Of a stretch of 64,000 nucleotides of DNA, positions 16,127-24,953 are shown piece after piece; position 1 is the stretch's first letter, and every line of letters starts with the position of its first letter. Made by a program: the position numbers and the translations under genes. The notes beneath the pieces were generated by a model, which was not told the origin of the DNA, did no database searches, and saw only the letters and a list, made by a program, of their open reading frames with translations. Location of the stretch: NCBI RefSeq assembly GCF_000826545.1, contig NZ_CDME01000006.1:527063-591062 (forward strand), in the 5' to 3' direction. The stretch is from Kibdelosporangium sp. MJ126-NF4. GTDB lineage: Bacteria > Actinomycetota > Actinomycetes > Mycobacteriales > Pseudonocardiaceae.

Positions 16127-17868
16127 GTGAAGGTGCGCTTGAAGCCCGCGGGGCCGTGCACCTCGATGGTGTAGTCCTTGCCGGGCAACGGGATCCGCAC
16201 GATCTGCAGGCCGAGGACGTCGATGTGCTTCGGCGCGTCGAACTCCTTGCCGTACGGGTAGACCGCGAAGTGCGCGCTGCGCGTGCCGAAGTTGCGCAGC
16301 GTCAGGATGAGCGTCCTGCCTTCCAGCTTCGCCCACGCCTCCGGCCGGTACGGCACCGGGCGCGCGGGCCGAGTGCCCGGTTCCTGCTGGGGAAGCGACT
16401 GCTCGGCGGGCGGCGCGGGCGTCCAGCGCGGCACCGGCGCGGGGACCGGGCCCGGCTTGTCCAGCTGGGGCCTGCGGCCCGCGTGACGGAAGTCGAACGT
16501 CGAGGTCAGGTCGCCGGAGACGGTCCGGCGCCACGGGCTGATGTTCGGCTCGTACACGCCCGTCCAGCGCTCGAGGAACTGGATCACCGAGGTGTGGTCG
16601 AAGGTCTCCGACGAGACGTACCCGCCGACCGACCACGGTGACACGACCGTCGTCGGGACGCGGAACCCGAGGCCGATCGGCTTGCCGCCCTCGAACTCCT
16701 CGGTGCGCGCGGCGGGCGGGACGGGCGGCGGCACGTGGTCGAAGTAGCCGTCGAACTCGTCGAACGTGAGGATCAGGGCGGTCTTGGCCCACACCCGGGG
16801 GTTCGAGGCGATGGCGTCGAGGACGTCGTAGGTCAGCTTCGCGCTCGCCGCGGGGGAGGACGCCGACGGGTGCTCGGAGTCGGCGGCGGACGGCACCAGG
16901 TAGGAGACCTTCGGCAGCCTGCCCGACTCGACGTCCGCGCGGAACGCCTTGGCCAGCTCACCGGGCCGCACCCGGGCCAGCGCCCGGTCGTAGAGCGAGC
17001 GCTCCGTCCGGTTGAGCGTCTGCACACCGGCGGCCAGCTGCTTGAGCAGTTCGTCGCGTTCCGCCGGTGCGGCTTTGAAAAGGTTGGCGTAGAAGCGATC
17101 CATGCTCTTGAGGCCGAGCGGCTTCAGCGCCTTGCGCGCGATCTCCTTGAAGCGAACGAAGAACTCCAGCGCGTTGTCCTGGTAGTTGTCCCACTCCTGA
17201 TACGTTTTCCATGTGACGCCATGGGATTCGAGACGTTCGGCGTACGTGGTCCACGAGTATCCGGGGTGGGTGTCCTCGTCGTAGGCGTCGTTGTCCACAA
17301 CGCGGCGCTGCGTGCCCGGTTCGTAGCCGACGTTGCCGCTCCACATGAACAGCCGGTTCGGGTTGGTCGGGCCGAACACCGAGCAGTGGTAGGCGTCGCA
17401 CAGCGTGAACGTCTCGGCGAGCTCGTACTGGAACGGGATGTCCGCGCGGTCGTAGTAGGCCATTGTGGACTTCGACTTGGCCGGGACCCAGCCGTTGTTC
17501 CAGCCGTTGGCCCACGCGGCCTGGCCGCCGTCCCAGCTGTGGTCGAGCGAACCGAGGTACTGGATGTCACTGCCCGGACGGTTGGCGCGCTCGGCGGCCT
17601 CGCGTGCGGAGAACGGCAGCACGCCGGACTGCTCGAAGACACCCTTCAGCGCCGACGGGTCACCGAAGCCACGCACCCCACGGAGCGTGCCGAAGTAGTT
17701 GTCGAACGACCGGTTCTCCTGCATCAGGATCACCACGTGCTCGATCGCGCCGAGACCGCCGGGCCGGAACGGCTCGGCCAGGGCGGCGTGCACCGACGGG
17801 GGGAGCAGTGATCCGGCGGCGACACCGCCGGACAGGGTGAGCAGGCGGCGGCGGGAGAGGTCAGTCAT
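16120..17868 (-). CDS. Tat-exported phospholipase C / phosphoesterase
   Basis: The 582-residue secreted enzyme belongs to the non-haemolytic phospholipase C and acid phosphatase phosphoesterase family. A Tat signal (LSRRRLLTLSGG, then a hydrophobic stretch to about residue 30) precedes IEHVVILMQENRSFDNYFGTL, which holds the metal- and phosphate-binding Asn and Glu. Later blocks include DRADIPFQYELAETFTLCD and ILTFDEFDGYFDHVPPP, with metal-binding Asp and His. A bacterial PLC C-terminal beta domain occupies about 490-582. A direct repeat resembling a PHO box lies directly upstream, which points to induction by phosphate starvation to release phosphate from phospholipids. Confidence 0.93.
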   Translation of the reverse strand: MTDLSRRRLLTLSGGVAAGSLLPPSVHAALAEPFRPGGLGAIEHVVILMQENRSFDNYFGTLRGVRGFGDPSALKGVFEQSGVLPFSAREAAERANRPGSDIQYLGSLDHSWDGGQAAWANGWNNGWVPAKSKSTMAYYDRADIPFQYELAETFTLCDAYHCSVFGPTNPNRLFMWSGNVGYEPGTQRRVVDNDAYDEDTHPGYSWTTYAERLESHGVTWKTYQEWDNYQDNALEFFVRFKEIARKALKPLGLKSMDRFYANLFKAAPAERDELLKQLAAGVQTLNRTERSLYDRALARVRPGELAKAFRADVESGRLPKVSYLVPSAADSEHPSASSPAASAKLTYDVLDAIASNPRVWAKTALILTFDEFDGYFDHVPPPVPPAARTEEFEGGKPIGLGFRVPTTVVSPWSVGGYVSSETFDHTSVIQFLERWTGVYEPNISPWRRTVSGDLTSTFDFRHAGRRPQLDKPGPVPAPVPRWTPAPPAEQSLPQQEPGTRPARPVPYRPEAWAKLEGRTLILTLRNFGTRSAHFAVYPYGKEFDAPKHIDVLGLQIVRIPLPGKDYTIEVHGPAGFKRTFTS

Positions 17869-17887
17869 GGATCAGCAGCCTCCGTTG

Positions 17888-17931
17888 CCTCGACGAACGA
17901 CGCATGAACGCGTTCTCGCAGCGTGATGAAC
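17888..17931 (-). promoter_or_regulatory. PHO-box-like 11-bp direct repeats upstream of phospholipase C
   Basis: Read on the minus strand, four consecutive 11-bp units begin at 17931. Units 1, 3 and 4 start GTTCATC, GTTCATG and GTTCGTC; unit 2 is degenerate. The Streptomyces PhoP operator is built of 11-bp units that begin GTTCACC, so spacing and sequence both match well. The block ends 20 bp before the phospholipase ATG, between it and a GGAGG ribosome site. Confidence 0.55.
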
Positions 17932-18073
17932 ATAATTGGCCTGCTCACGGTGCTTGACGGGGGCGAGGAGCGGATAGCCGCGTTCGTATGGTGAAGCTCT
18001 CACGCAACCAAGAGGGGTTTCGGTACGTCCTCACAGTGGGCATCCAGAAGATGACTCGCTGGAGGCGAACGCC

Positions 18074-18718
18074 ATGAACGTCCCGAAGATCGGCATCCTG
18101 GCCGCGAGCAGCCTGCTGTTGCTGGCGGCGTGCAGCGGTACGCCCGCGCCCGTGGCCACCCCGCAGATTCCCACCATGGATTCGAGTCCGTCCGCATCGC
18201 CCAGCGCGATCGCCGAGACACCGACGGCGTCGATGTCGGCACCACCACCGTCGGAGGCGCCTGACCCGTCAGCGTCGTCGGCGCCCGCCGCGGCGGAAGG
18301 CCTGTGCAAGGCGGCCAGCCTGAAGCTCAGTGTCAGCGGCGGCGACGGCGCGGCAGGCACCGTCTACCGCAACCTGGTCTTCACCAACACCGGATCGGCG
18401 CCGTGCACCATCCAGGGCTTCCCCGGGGTGTCGTATGTGACCGGTGACGACGGCCACCAGGTCGGCCCGGCCGCTGTGCGGGTCGGCAACAAGGGCAACG
18501 CGATCAAGCTCGCGCCCGGCGCCAGCGCGTCCGCGCCGGTCGGGTTCGTGCAGGTCGGCAACTTCGACCCGGCGGTGTGCAAGCCGACCGAGGTCCGTGG
18601 GCTGCGCGTGTACCCGCCGCAGGAGACCGCGTCGGTGTTCGTGCCGCTGGCCGGTACCGGCTGCGCGGGCACCCCGCCCGGCCAGCAGCTGAGCGTGAAG
18701 ACAATTCAGAGCACCTGA
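18074..18718 (+). CDS. DUF4232-type lipoprotein
   Basis: This is a predicted lipoprotein of 214 residues. A signal peptide ends in the lipobox LLAACSG, so Cys20 or so would be lipidated. A Ser/Pro/Ala-rich linker follows to about residue 72, then a beta-sandwich domain typical of the actinobacterial DUF4232 family (GLCKAASLKLSV, LVFTNTGSAPCTIQGFPGVSY, and a C-terminal Cys in GTGCAGTPP). The function is unknown; such proteins sit on the outer face of the membrane. It stands alone before the L,D-transpeptidase gene, with a 104 bp gap. Confidence 0.88.
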   Translation: MNVPKIGILAASSLLLLAACSGTPAPVATPQIPTMDSSPSASPSAIAETPTASMSAPPPSEAPDPSASSAPAAAEGLCKAASLKLSVSGGDGAAGTVYRNLVFTNTGSAPCTIQGFPGVSYVTGDDGHQVGPAAVRVGNKGNAIKLAPGASASAPVGFVQVGNFDPAVCKPTEVRGLRVYPPQETASVFVPLAGTGCAGTPPGQQLSVKTIQST

Positions 18719-18822
18719 TCGGGTGGGCCTGTACAGCGGCCTTGCACGCGTCCAGATCAAACCGGACAGGTGTGAGCCGCGAGATAGGGCTGAACTTTCT
18801 GGCCACTGAAACGTCGTGTTAA

Positions 18823-20037
18823 GTGGAACGAGTGGCTGGTGAGAACGGCGGGAAAATGTCAAGCACAGGCAAAGCGATGGTAACTACGGCGATTCTGGTG
18901 ACCGCTCTCGTTGTGGGCGCGTGCACTGCGGAGAACGCGCCGGGAGCGCCCGGTGTGGCCGGGTCGCCATCGGCGGCCGCCGACGAGGTGAAGCTTGAGA
19001 TCGGCCCTGGTGGAGACAACATCCTGCCGACCAAGCCGATCGTCGTGCACGCGACCGGCGGCACTCTCGACGCCGTCACCGTCACCAATTCGGGCAAAGG
19101 GACAAAGGTAAAGGGTTCCTTTTCCGATGATAAAACTTCCTGGACTTCGAGCGAGGTGCTCGCCTATGGCGCGGCCTATGATGTCGTCGCTGACGGGGTC
19201 GCACCGGACGGGAAGAAATCCGGGCAGAAGTCCACGGTGAAAACCCTCGCGCCCAAGGCAACCGCGTTTCCGTCGTTCATTCCGGCGCCGAGCGTCACCG
19301 AGGTCGGTGTCGGCCAGCCGATCGTGGTGAAGTTCGACAAGGACATCGCCGACAAGGCAGCGGCCGAGAAGGCCCTGACCGTCACATCCACCCCGGCCCA
19401 GCCCGGCGGCTGGTACTGGATGAACAAGCGTGAAGTGCACTACCGGCCGCAGAACTACTGGCAGCCGGGCACCACCCTCAAGGTGCACGCCGGTGTCTAC
19501 GGCGTCGACCTCGGCGGTGGCACGTACGGCCAGACCGACCGCGACCTGAACCTGAAGGTGCACGACGCGTGGGTGGCCAAGGCGGACGGCAACACCGAGC
19601 AGATGCAGATCTTCCAGAACGGCAACCTGGTCAAGACGATGCCGATCAGCATGGGCAAGGACGCCACCCCGACACACCTCGGCGCACACGTCATCTCCGA
19701 CAAGCAACGCGACTACACCATGGACTCGTGCACGTACGGCGTCTGCTCCGGCCCGCAGGCGTACAAGTCGTTGGAGCACTTCGCCGAACGCATCTCCAAC
19801 GACGGTGAGTTCGTCCACGAGAACCCCAACAGCGTTGGCTCACAGGGAAGTTCGAACGTGTCCCACGGCTGCATCAACCTCAACGCGGCCAACGCGCAGT
19901 GGTTCTTCGACCACTTCGGGCTCGGCGACGTCGTCGAGGTGACGAATTCCGGCGGACCACAGCTCCCGGTCTGGGACACTTACGGGGACTGGTCGGCCTC
20001 GTGGAACGACTGGGTCTCGGGTTCCGCTGTGAAATGA
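18823..20037 (+). CDS. L,D-transpeptidase lipoprotein (Ldt)
   Basis: This 404-residue envelope enzyme makes 3-3 cross-links in peptidoglycan and is normally carbapenem-sensitive. A signal peptide ends in LVVGAC (Cys34 from GTG 18823). Two Ig-like domains span about 55-245, as in mycobacterial LdtMt2, and the YkuD catalytic domain spans about 250-375. The active site is SHGCINL with His348 and Cys350, and His332 in EFVHEN. The start is ambiguous: GTG 18823, GTG 18832 or ATG 18856 all leave a usable signal peptide, and ATG 18856 gives the shortest. Confidence 0.93.
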   Translation: MERVAGENGGKMSSTGKAMVTTAILVTALVVGACTAENAPGAPGVAGSPSAAADEVKLEIGPGGDNILPTKPIVVHATGGTLDAVTVTNSGKGTKVKGSFSDDKTSWTSSEVLAYGAAYDVVADGVAPDGKKSGQKSTVKTLAPKATAFPSFIPAPSVTEVGVGQPIVVKFDKDIADKAAAEKALTVTSTPAQPGGWYWMNKREVHYRPQNYWQPGTTLKVHAGVYGVDLGGGTYGQTDRDLNLKVHDAWVAKADGNTEQMQIFQNGNLVKTMPISMGKDATPTHLGAHVISDKQRDYTMDSCTYGVCSGPQAYKSLEHFAERISNDGEFVHENPNSVGSQGSSNVSHGCINLNAANAQWFFDHFGLGDVVEVTNSGGPQLPVWDTYGDWSASWNDWVSGSAVK

Positions 20038-20047
20038 GGAGGCTGCC

Positions 20048-20404
20048 GTGCGAAGAGCACTGCTGGCAGGGCTGTTCGTGCTCGCTGCGTGCTCATCGCC
20101 GCCACCGCAGGCACCGCCTCCGCCCATTCCGGCCGAGGCTGTCATCGGCCAGACCGTCGTGCCGGGGTCCAAGGCGCCGAGCGGGCACATGGTGCCCGAC
20201 GTGGTCGGCAAGAACCATCAGGAAGCGCAGGACACTTTGCAGGCGGCGGGGTTCTACAAGCTCAAGGAAGAGGACGCGACCGGCAGGGACCGGTCGCTGC
20301 TCATCGACCGCAACTGGGTCGTGGTCGAGCAGGTCCCGAAGGCGGGCGCTGTGCTCGATCCCAAGGAAACCGTGACTCTCAAGTCGAAGAAGCACACCGA
20401 CTAG
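20048..20404 (+). CDS. Small PASTA-domain lipoprotein
   Basis: The 118-residue product has a short signal peptide with lipobox VLAACSS (Cys15), a proline-rich linker to about residue 45 and one PASTA domain (VPDVVGKNHQEAQDTLQAAGF through VVVEQVPKAGAVLDPKETVTL). PASTA domains bind peptidoglycan fragments or act as spacers in wall-associated kinases and penicillin-binding proteins. The GTG start is 10 bp after the transpeptidase stop, with a GAGGA site, so the two are probably one operon acting at the wall. Confidence 0.88.
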   Translation: MRRALLAGLFVLAACSSPPPQAPPPPIPAEAVIGQTVVPGSKAPSGHMVPDVVGKNHQEAQDTLQAAGFYKLKEEDATGRDRSLLIDRNWVVVEQVPKAGAVLDPKETVTLKSKKHTD

Positions 20405-20450
20405 CGCATCTCGGCAGCCGTTTGTCGCGTGACGCCATGGGTCGGGCCGG

Positions 20451-20816
20451 GTTCAAGACAGGTCCCTCGCCGGGAGGCAGGCCGCCAGACTTGACAAGCA
20501 GGTCCTCGCCGGACGGCAGGCCGCCAAAAGGGGAACACAGGATCTAGAGCCATAGGCTCATCGTTCTAGTGTTTTTGTGGGTCGGGTGGAGGCGGGCGTA
20601 TCCCCTTCCGTATGGCCTGCCGGAGGAAACCACAACGCGTCAAGAGGTCGGTATCGCCTGCGCTGTGGGTCGGTTTGGGTAGGCCGACCTCCTGACCCGT
20701 CGTGGTTTGGCTGCGCCCAGGCCATACGGAAGGGAACACACCCGAAGCACCCCTCTGCGCTGGCGCGCGAGCCACCAACACTCCCTGACCGCGCATACGC
20801 GCGACCCACCAGCACC
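20451..20816 (+). repeat. Dispersed hairpin repeat, copy A
   Basis: This fills most of the 492-bp gap between two convergent genes. The upstream module (CTCGCCGGACGGCAGGCCGCC followed by GGGGAACACAG, with a preceding partial duplicate from 20451) leads to a long imperfect hairpin at 20603-20734. Its arms carry CCTTCCGTATGGCCTG and CAGGCCATACGGAAGG, with an inner stem ACCACAACGCGTCAAGAGG against CCTCCTGACCCGTCGTGGT. A tail of three GCGC-rich ~34-bp units runs to 20816 and weakly beyond. It is closest in sequence to copies C and E. No protein is encoded. Confidence 0.85.
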
Positions 20817-20896
20817 ACCACTGTGCGCATGCGCGCGGGCCACCAGTGCCCCGACTGTGGTTGCGCTCTGCGCAGCCGATGAACCTTCTGCGCGGA

Positions 20897-21550
20897 CTAG
20901 GCCCCGTTCATCAGCCCGGTTCGCCATGCCCAGGCTGCTACCTCGACCCGGTTGCGCGCGTCGATTTTCGACTGCACCGCCGCCAAATGCGTCTTCACTG
21001 TCGACAGCGACATGAACAGCTCGTTGCCGATCTCGGTGTTGGTCAGGCCTCGGGCGACTGAGCGCACCACGTCCTGCTCCCGCTCGGTGAGCGTGACGTT
21101 CGTGGTGGGAGCGGACTTCACCGGTGCTGCGAAGTGCTCAAGCAGTCGGACGGTGATCTGTGGCGAGATCAACGCGTCGCCGCGGACGGCCGCGCGGACC
21201 GCTTCGAGCAGCAACGCGGGGCCCGCGTCCTTGAGCAGGAAGCCGCTCGCTCCGTTGGCGAGTGCGGTGTGCACGTATTCGTCGAGGTCGAATGTGGTGA
21301 CCACGACCACCTTCAACGGGTCGGTCACTCCCGGTCCCGCCAGGATCCTGGTTACCTCGAGCCCGTCGATCCCTGGCATGCGGATGTCCAGCAGGCACAC
21401 GTCCGGGCGCAGTTCCTGTGCCTTCGCCACGGCATCGCGGCCGTTCGGCACGTCCGCGACGACCTTCATGTCCTCCTGGGTCTCCAGGATCATCCGGAAC
21501 CCGGCCCTGACCATCTCCTGGTCGTCGGCGATCAGCACGCGGATCGTCAC
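20897..21550 (-). CDS. NarL-family response regulator
   Basis: This is a regulator of 217 residues. The receiver domain has Asp9-Asp10, phospho-acceptor Asp55 in VCLLDIRMPGIDG and a switch lysine in GASGFLLKD. The LuxR-type helix-turn-helix (about 148-205) has LTEREQDVVRSVARGLTNTEI and STVKTHLAAVQSKI. The ATG overlaps the stop of the histidine kinase gene, so the pair is one operon and one two-component system. The target genes are unknown. Confidence 0.94.
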   Translation of the reverse strand: MTIRVLIADDQEMVRAGFRMILETQEDMKVVADVPNGRDAVAKAQELRPDVCLLDIRMPGIDGLEVTRILAGPGVTDPLKVVVVTTFDLDEYVHTALANGASGFLLKDAGPALLLEAVRAAVRGDALISPQITVRLLEHFAAPVKSAPTTNVTLTEREQDVVRSVARGLTNTEIGNELFMSLSTVKTHLAAVQSKIDARNRVEVAAWAWRTGLMNGA

Positions 21551-23247
21551 GGGGTGTCCTCACCTTCCTCTACCGGCAGCCAGGCGTCGACCTGCCAGCC
21601 GACCGGGTACGCCGGGCCGGCGGAGAACCGCCCACCGAGCAACTCGACGCGTTCACGCATTCCGACCAGACCGTAGCCGCCTGACCCGCCGACGGGATCT
21701 TGGCGTCGTCCTGTGCCGTTGTCGGCCACTCGGACGTGGATCTCCGACGAGGACGTGACCACCTCGACGCTGACGACGGTGGCCCCGAGCGCGTGCTTGC
21801 CGACGTTGGTGAGTGACTCCTGGACCAGCCGGAGCACCGACCTCCCGACCTCCTGCGGCACGATCTGCGGCACGTCCAGGTTGAGCCGCACACTCGGGCC
21901 GCTGAAGTTCTCGATCAGTGTCCGCAGGTCGGCGGTCAGGTCCGTGGTGGCCTGCTCGGTCGCCTCGGACGTACCCGCCGGTTTCGAGCCGCGCATGCTG
22001 GCCACCAGGAAACGCATCGCCTTCAACGCCTCGACACCGCTGGTCTCGATCTTCGCCAGCGCCTGCACAGCCACCTGCGGGTCCTTGCCGGACACCAGCG
22101 CCGCGGCCTGCGCCTGCACGACGATGCCCGTCACGTGGTGGGCCACGACGTCGTGCAGTTCGCGTGCCAGCGCCAACCGTTCGCTCTGCTGTGCGCCTGT
22201 CACAGCGGACCGGACGGACTGACTGCGTTCACGGTCACGCGACCGGAAGTACATCCCGGTCGCGACCGCGACAACGAGCAGGATGGCCAGGTAGAGACCC
22301 AAGTCCTGGCCTGTGCTCGAGCTGCGGTCCATCAGGAAACGCAGTTGCAGCGCCAGCCAGTTCGCCAACGCCAACGCGGCGGTGCAGAACACGGCAGGCC
22401 ATTTCGGTGCCCACCGCACGGTGAACGCGATCAACGCCATACTCGCCGCGATCTCGGTCAGCACCGGCGCGGCATTGGCCGAGCGACCCGGCAGGATTCC
22501 GCCGACGTACAGCGCGAACGGGCCCAACGCGACCCCGGCCGTCGCGGCCAGGCTCAGGGTGACCGGCGCGCGCGGCGCGAAGAACGCGCACACGGAGGCG
22601 ATGACCGCGCCACCGAGCGCGAAGATCTGGTTCGGCGCCTCGCCCAGCCGCAGGTCGATGAACATCATCAGCGCGAGCGCGGCGGCCAGCGGCCACTGCC
22701 TGCGGATCAGCGCCCCGAGCTCGGTCTCCGTCTGCCGCCCGCTGACCCCACGCAGGTAGACGCCGACGATGACGGCGGCGACGAGGATCAGCAGCCCCAG
22801 CTGGAGCGTCCGGAGGCTGGACATCGACGACCACTTGCCGGTCCGGAAGAACGTGGCCAGCAGCGTCGCGGTCACCAGCGACGCCGTGCACAGAGCGGCT
22901 GTCATCGGAGGTGTGCGCCACACCACGAGCACGACGAGCGCGACCCCGGCGGCCACCTCGGTCAGCAGGATGTCGTTGATGCTGATCGACTCCGGCGAGG
23001 TGTGTGTGAGCCGGATGAACGCGGTGGACACCAACAGGACGAACGAACCCCCGACCGCCCCCTGAACCGGCTTCTGCGCTCCCAGAAGGGCACACAGGCC
23101 CAGCAGCGCGGCACCGGGCAACGCCCCGAGCGCGGTTCTGCCGTTGTCGACCGTGAGCAGCACGTCGATCAGGAACGATCCGGCTAGCAGGGTCAGCAGC
23201 CACCGGCTGGTTCGTGGTTGGACAGGGGGCACCCTCACGAAACGCAA
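21547..23247 (-). CDS. Membrane sensor histidine kinase (HisKA_3 type)
   Basis: This is a kinase of about 566 residues. The N-terminal two-thirds holds roughly ten to twelve hydrophobic segments, then a short linker, the dimerisation segment with His in ALARELHDVVAHHVTGIVVQ, and an HATPase domain with VADNGTG and GGYGLVGMRERVELLGG. TTG 23247 is chosen because GGAGG lies 8 nt upstream; GTG 23238 is an alternative. A longer reading to 23388 is possible but adds an arginine-rich, unlikely N-terminus. It partners the overlapping NarL regulator. The many membrane spans suggest sensing of a membrane or envelope signal. Confidence 0.9.
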   Translation of the reverse strand: MRFVRVPPVQPRTSRWLLTLLAGSFLIDVLLTVDNGRTALGALPGAALLGLCALLGAQKPVQGAVGGSFVLLVSTAFIRLTHTSPESISINDILLTEVAAGVALVVLVVWRTPPMTAALCTASLVTATLLATFFRTGKWSSMSSLRTLQLGLLILVAAVIVGVYLRGVSGRQTETELGALIRRQWPLAAALALMMFIDLRLGEAPNQIFALGGAVIASVCAFFAPRAPVTLSLAATAGVALGPFALYVGGILPGRSANAAPVLTEIAASMALIAFTVRWAPKWPAVFCTAALALANWLALQLRFLMDRSSSTGQDLGLYLAILLVVAVATGMYFRSRDRERSQSVRSAVTGAQQSERLALARELHDVVAHHVTGIVVQAQAAALVSGKDPQVAVQALAKIETSGVEALKAMRFLVASMRGSKPAGTSEATEQATTDLTADLRTLIENFSGPSVRLNLDVPQIVPQEVGRSVLRLVQESLTNVGKHALGATVVSVEVVTSSSEIHVRVADNGTGRRQDPVGGSGGYGLVGMRERVELLGGRFSAGPAYPVGWQVDAWLPVEEGEDTP

Positions 23248-23675
23248 GCATCGCACCTCCCGGCCGCGCGTGCCTCGGTCAACCGGCGCGTGTCCCTCGG
23301 CCGATCGGCCAACCGGGACATCCCTGACCCCCACTCGGGCACGCCCGCGATCCCTGACCGCCTCGCACGCCCCGGCACCGCCGCTCACACTTCCCGGGTA
23401 CGCCGCTCACGGCCCCTGGCACCGCCGCTCAAGGGCCCAGGGGCCCTCCTCAGGCAGCCCTCATCACACCGGCAATTCCCCCAGGGGACCCCTGATTTTC
23501 ACGTTACCGGGAGGGTCCGACAGAACCGGTCCGCGGCTGGCCCCTGAGGCTGCCCTGAGCTGCGTCTTGCCTGGTCATGGCCATTCGGTGGCTGTGGATG
23601 GCTCTTCGGCCGATTCGAAACCGGGTGCCCGCGAGCCAAGCTGGTGTCAGCAAACGAGCTGACGGGAGAAAGACA
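23248..23675. other. Intergenic region with short hairpin and CACCGCCGCTCA repeats
   Basis: This is a 428-bp divergent region between the kinase gene and a small membrane protein gene. A CACCGCCGCTCA-like unit occurs three times between 23376 and 23431. AGGGCCC at 23432-23438 and GGGCCCT at 23441-23447 form a perfect 7-bp hairpin. I see no convincing gene. Promoters for both flanking genes must lie here, but none stands out. Confidence 0.4.
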
Positions 23676-23876
23676 ATGGTTGCACTGGTGCTGACCTGGA
23701 TCGGAGCGGTCGTCGGTATCACTCTGGTCCTGCTGATGGCCCTCGGCCTGGTCATCGTCGAACTGGACGGCTGGCTGGCGCAGCGCCGCCGGGACCGTCG
23801 CCGCGAGGAAGCCACCGCGAAGCTGGCCAGGAAGAAGGCCGCCGCCACCGCGACCGCCTGCCCGGTGTTCCATTGA
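23676..23876 (+). CDS. Small membrane protein
   Basis: This encodes 66 residues from ATG 23676, with a GGGAG-like ribosome site 7 nt upstream. A single membrane segment (about 4-28, MVALVLTWIGAVVGITLVLL onward) is followed by a strongly basic tail (QRRRDRRREEATAKLARKK) on the cytoplasmic side. I recognise no family. It sits 4 bp before the MazG-like gene and may share its transcript. Reality is supported by the ribosome site, the clean topology and the tight spacing. Confidence 0.6.
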   Translation: MVALVLTWIGAVVGITLVLLMALGLVIVELDGWLAQRRRDRRREEATAKLARKKAAATATACPVFH

Positions 23877-23880
23877 GCAC

Positions 23881-24204
23881 ATGAGCCTCACCGAACTGAG
23901 CGCACGCCTGCGTGACTTCGCGACCGCACGGGACTGGCACCAGTTCCACACGCCGAAGAACCTGGCGATGGCGCTGTCCGGTGAGGCAGGCGAGCTGGTC
24001 AGCCTGTTCCAGTGGCTCACGCCCGAGCAGGCCGCCGCCGCCATGGACGATCCCGATCTCGCCGCGAACATCTCCGACGAGATCGCCGACGTCCTGATCT
24101 ACCTCGTGCGGCTGGCCGACGTGCTGGACGTCGACCTCGTCAAGGCCGCCAACGCCAAGATCGACCGCAACGAGACGAGGTTCCCACCCGTCAGTCGCGG
24201 GTGA
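23881..24204 (+). CDS. MazG-like nucleotide pyrophosphohydrolase
   Basis: This is a single all-alpha NTP-pyrophosphatase domain of 107 residues. The metal site is in GEAGELVSLFQWL (EXXE-type, E/E) and in DEIADVLIYLVRLAD (EXXD), with the DWHQFHTPKNLAMAL opening typical of dCTPase or MazG-like proteins. The enzyme hydrolyses dNTPs or modified nucleotides to the monophosphate and pyrophosphate, a house-cleaning role. The start is ATG 23881. Its 3' end overlaps the convergent sigma factor gene by 14 bp. Confidence 0.92.
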   Translation: MSLTELSARLRDFATARDWHQFHTPKNLAMALSGEAGELVSLFQWLTPEQAAAAMDDPDLAANISDEIADVLIYLVRLADVLDVDLVKAANAKIDRNETRFPPVSRG

Positions 24205-24808
24205 CGACCTTGCGCAGCCGGGTCAGCGCCCGGTGCTGCGCCACCCTGATCGCCCCCGGCGTCGAGCCCATCACGTCCGCGACCTCCTCCGCGGACAGCC
24301 CTACCACCAGCCGCAGCACCAGGATCTCGTGCTGGCGCGGTGACAACACCTTGCGCAGCAACTGTTCCATCCGGCTGGTCAGCTCGAACTGCAGCGCCTG
24401 CTGCTCCGGCGTCGCCTCCGAGCTCGCCACGTCCGGGATCTCCGGCACCGACAGCGCCGCGGACACGCGAGCCGCGTTGCGCCGGGCGTCGGCCACCTTG
24501 TGGCCCGCGATGCCGTAGACGAACGCCAGGAACGGCCTGCCCTGGTTGCGGTACCCGGGCAACGCCCGGAACAGCGCAAGCAGCACTTCCTGTGCGACGT
24601 CGTCGACCGAGATCGCCGTCCGGTGCCCGCCGATCCGGGCCTGGCAGTAGCGCAGGACCAGCGGCCGGACATACGTCAGAAGCCATTCTGTGGCGGCCGT
24701 GTCCCCCGACACGGCCGCCTCCACCACGGCGTTGAGCACGATCTCGTCCACGGGCTCCCCACTCCGCGTCCTCGTGTCCTCGCGTTCCGCCAACGCACTT
24801 ACGGACAT
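24191..24808 (-). CDS. shbA: ECF-like RNA polymerase sigma factor ShbA
   Basis: This is a sigma factor of about 205 residues with region 2 (TEWLLTYVRPLVLRYCQARI, then SVDDVAQEVLLALFRALPGY) and region 4 (LSPRQHEILVLRLVVGLSAEEVADVMGS, then AIRVAQHRALTRLRKVV). The N-terminal extension, the variant YGIAGHKVADARRN and overall sequence match ShbA of Streptomyces, which transcribes the principal sigma gene hrdB. ATG 24808 has GAGGAGG 5 nt upstream and is preferred over the upstream start at 24892. Identification as ShbA rather than a generic ECF factor is from family memory. Confidence 0.85.
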   Translation of the reverse strand: MSVSALAEREDTRTRSGEPVDEIVLNAVVEAAVSGDTAATEWLLTYVRPLVLRYCQARIGGHRTAISVDDVAQEVLLALFRALPGYRNQGRPFLAFVYGIAGHKVADARRNAARVSAALSVPEIPDVASSEATPEQQALQFELTSRMEQLLRKVLSPRQHEILVLRLVVGLSAEEVADVMGSTPGAIRVAQHRALTRLRKVVTRD

Positions 24809-24953
24809 ACGTGCCTCCTCGCCGCGGGCCTCCCCGATAAGAGAAGAGACAGCGGCCGATCCGCAGATACGAGGCGTTAGGGGGTAATTCACGCCGTGAC
24901 CGAGTTGTCACCGAAGGCGAAATCCGCTTGGTGTACTGACCTAGCCTGAATCC

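Noticed and set aside
16735..17811. Plus-strand frame of 358 codons opposite phospholipase C
   Set aside because: Antisense shadow; the phospholipase has a Tat signal and all family blocks.
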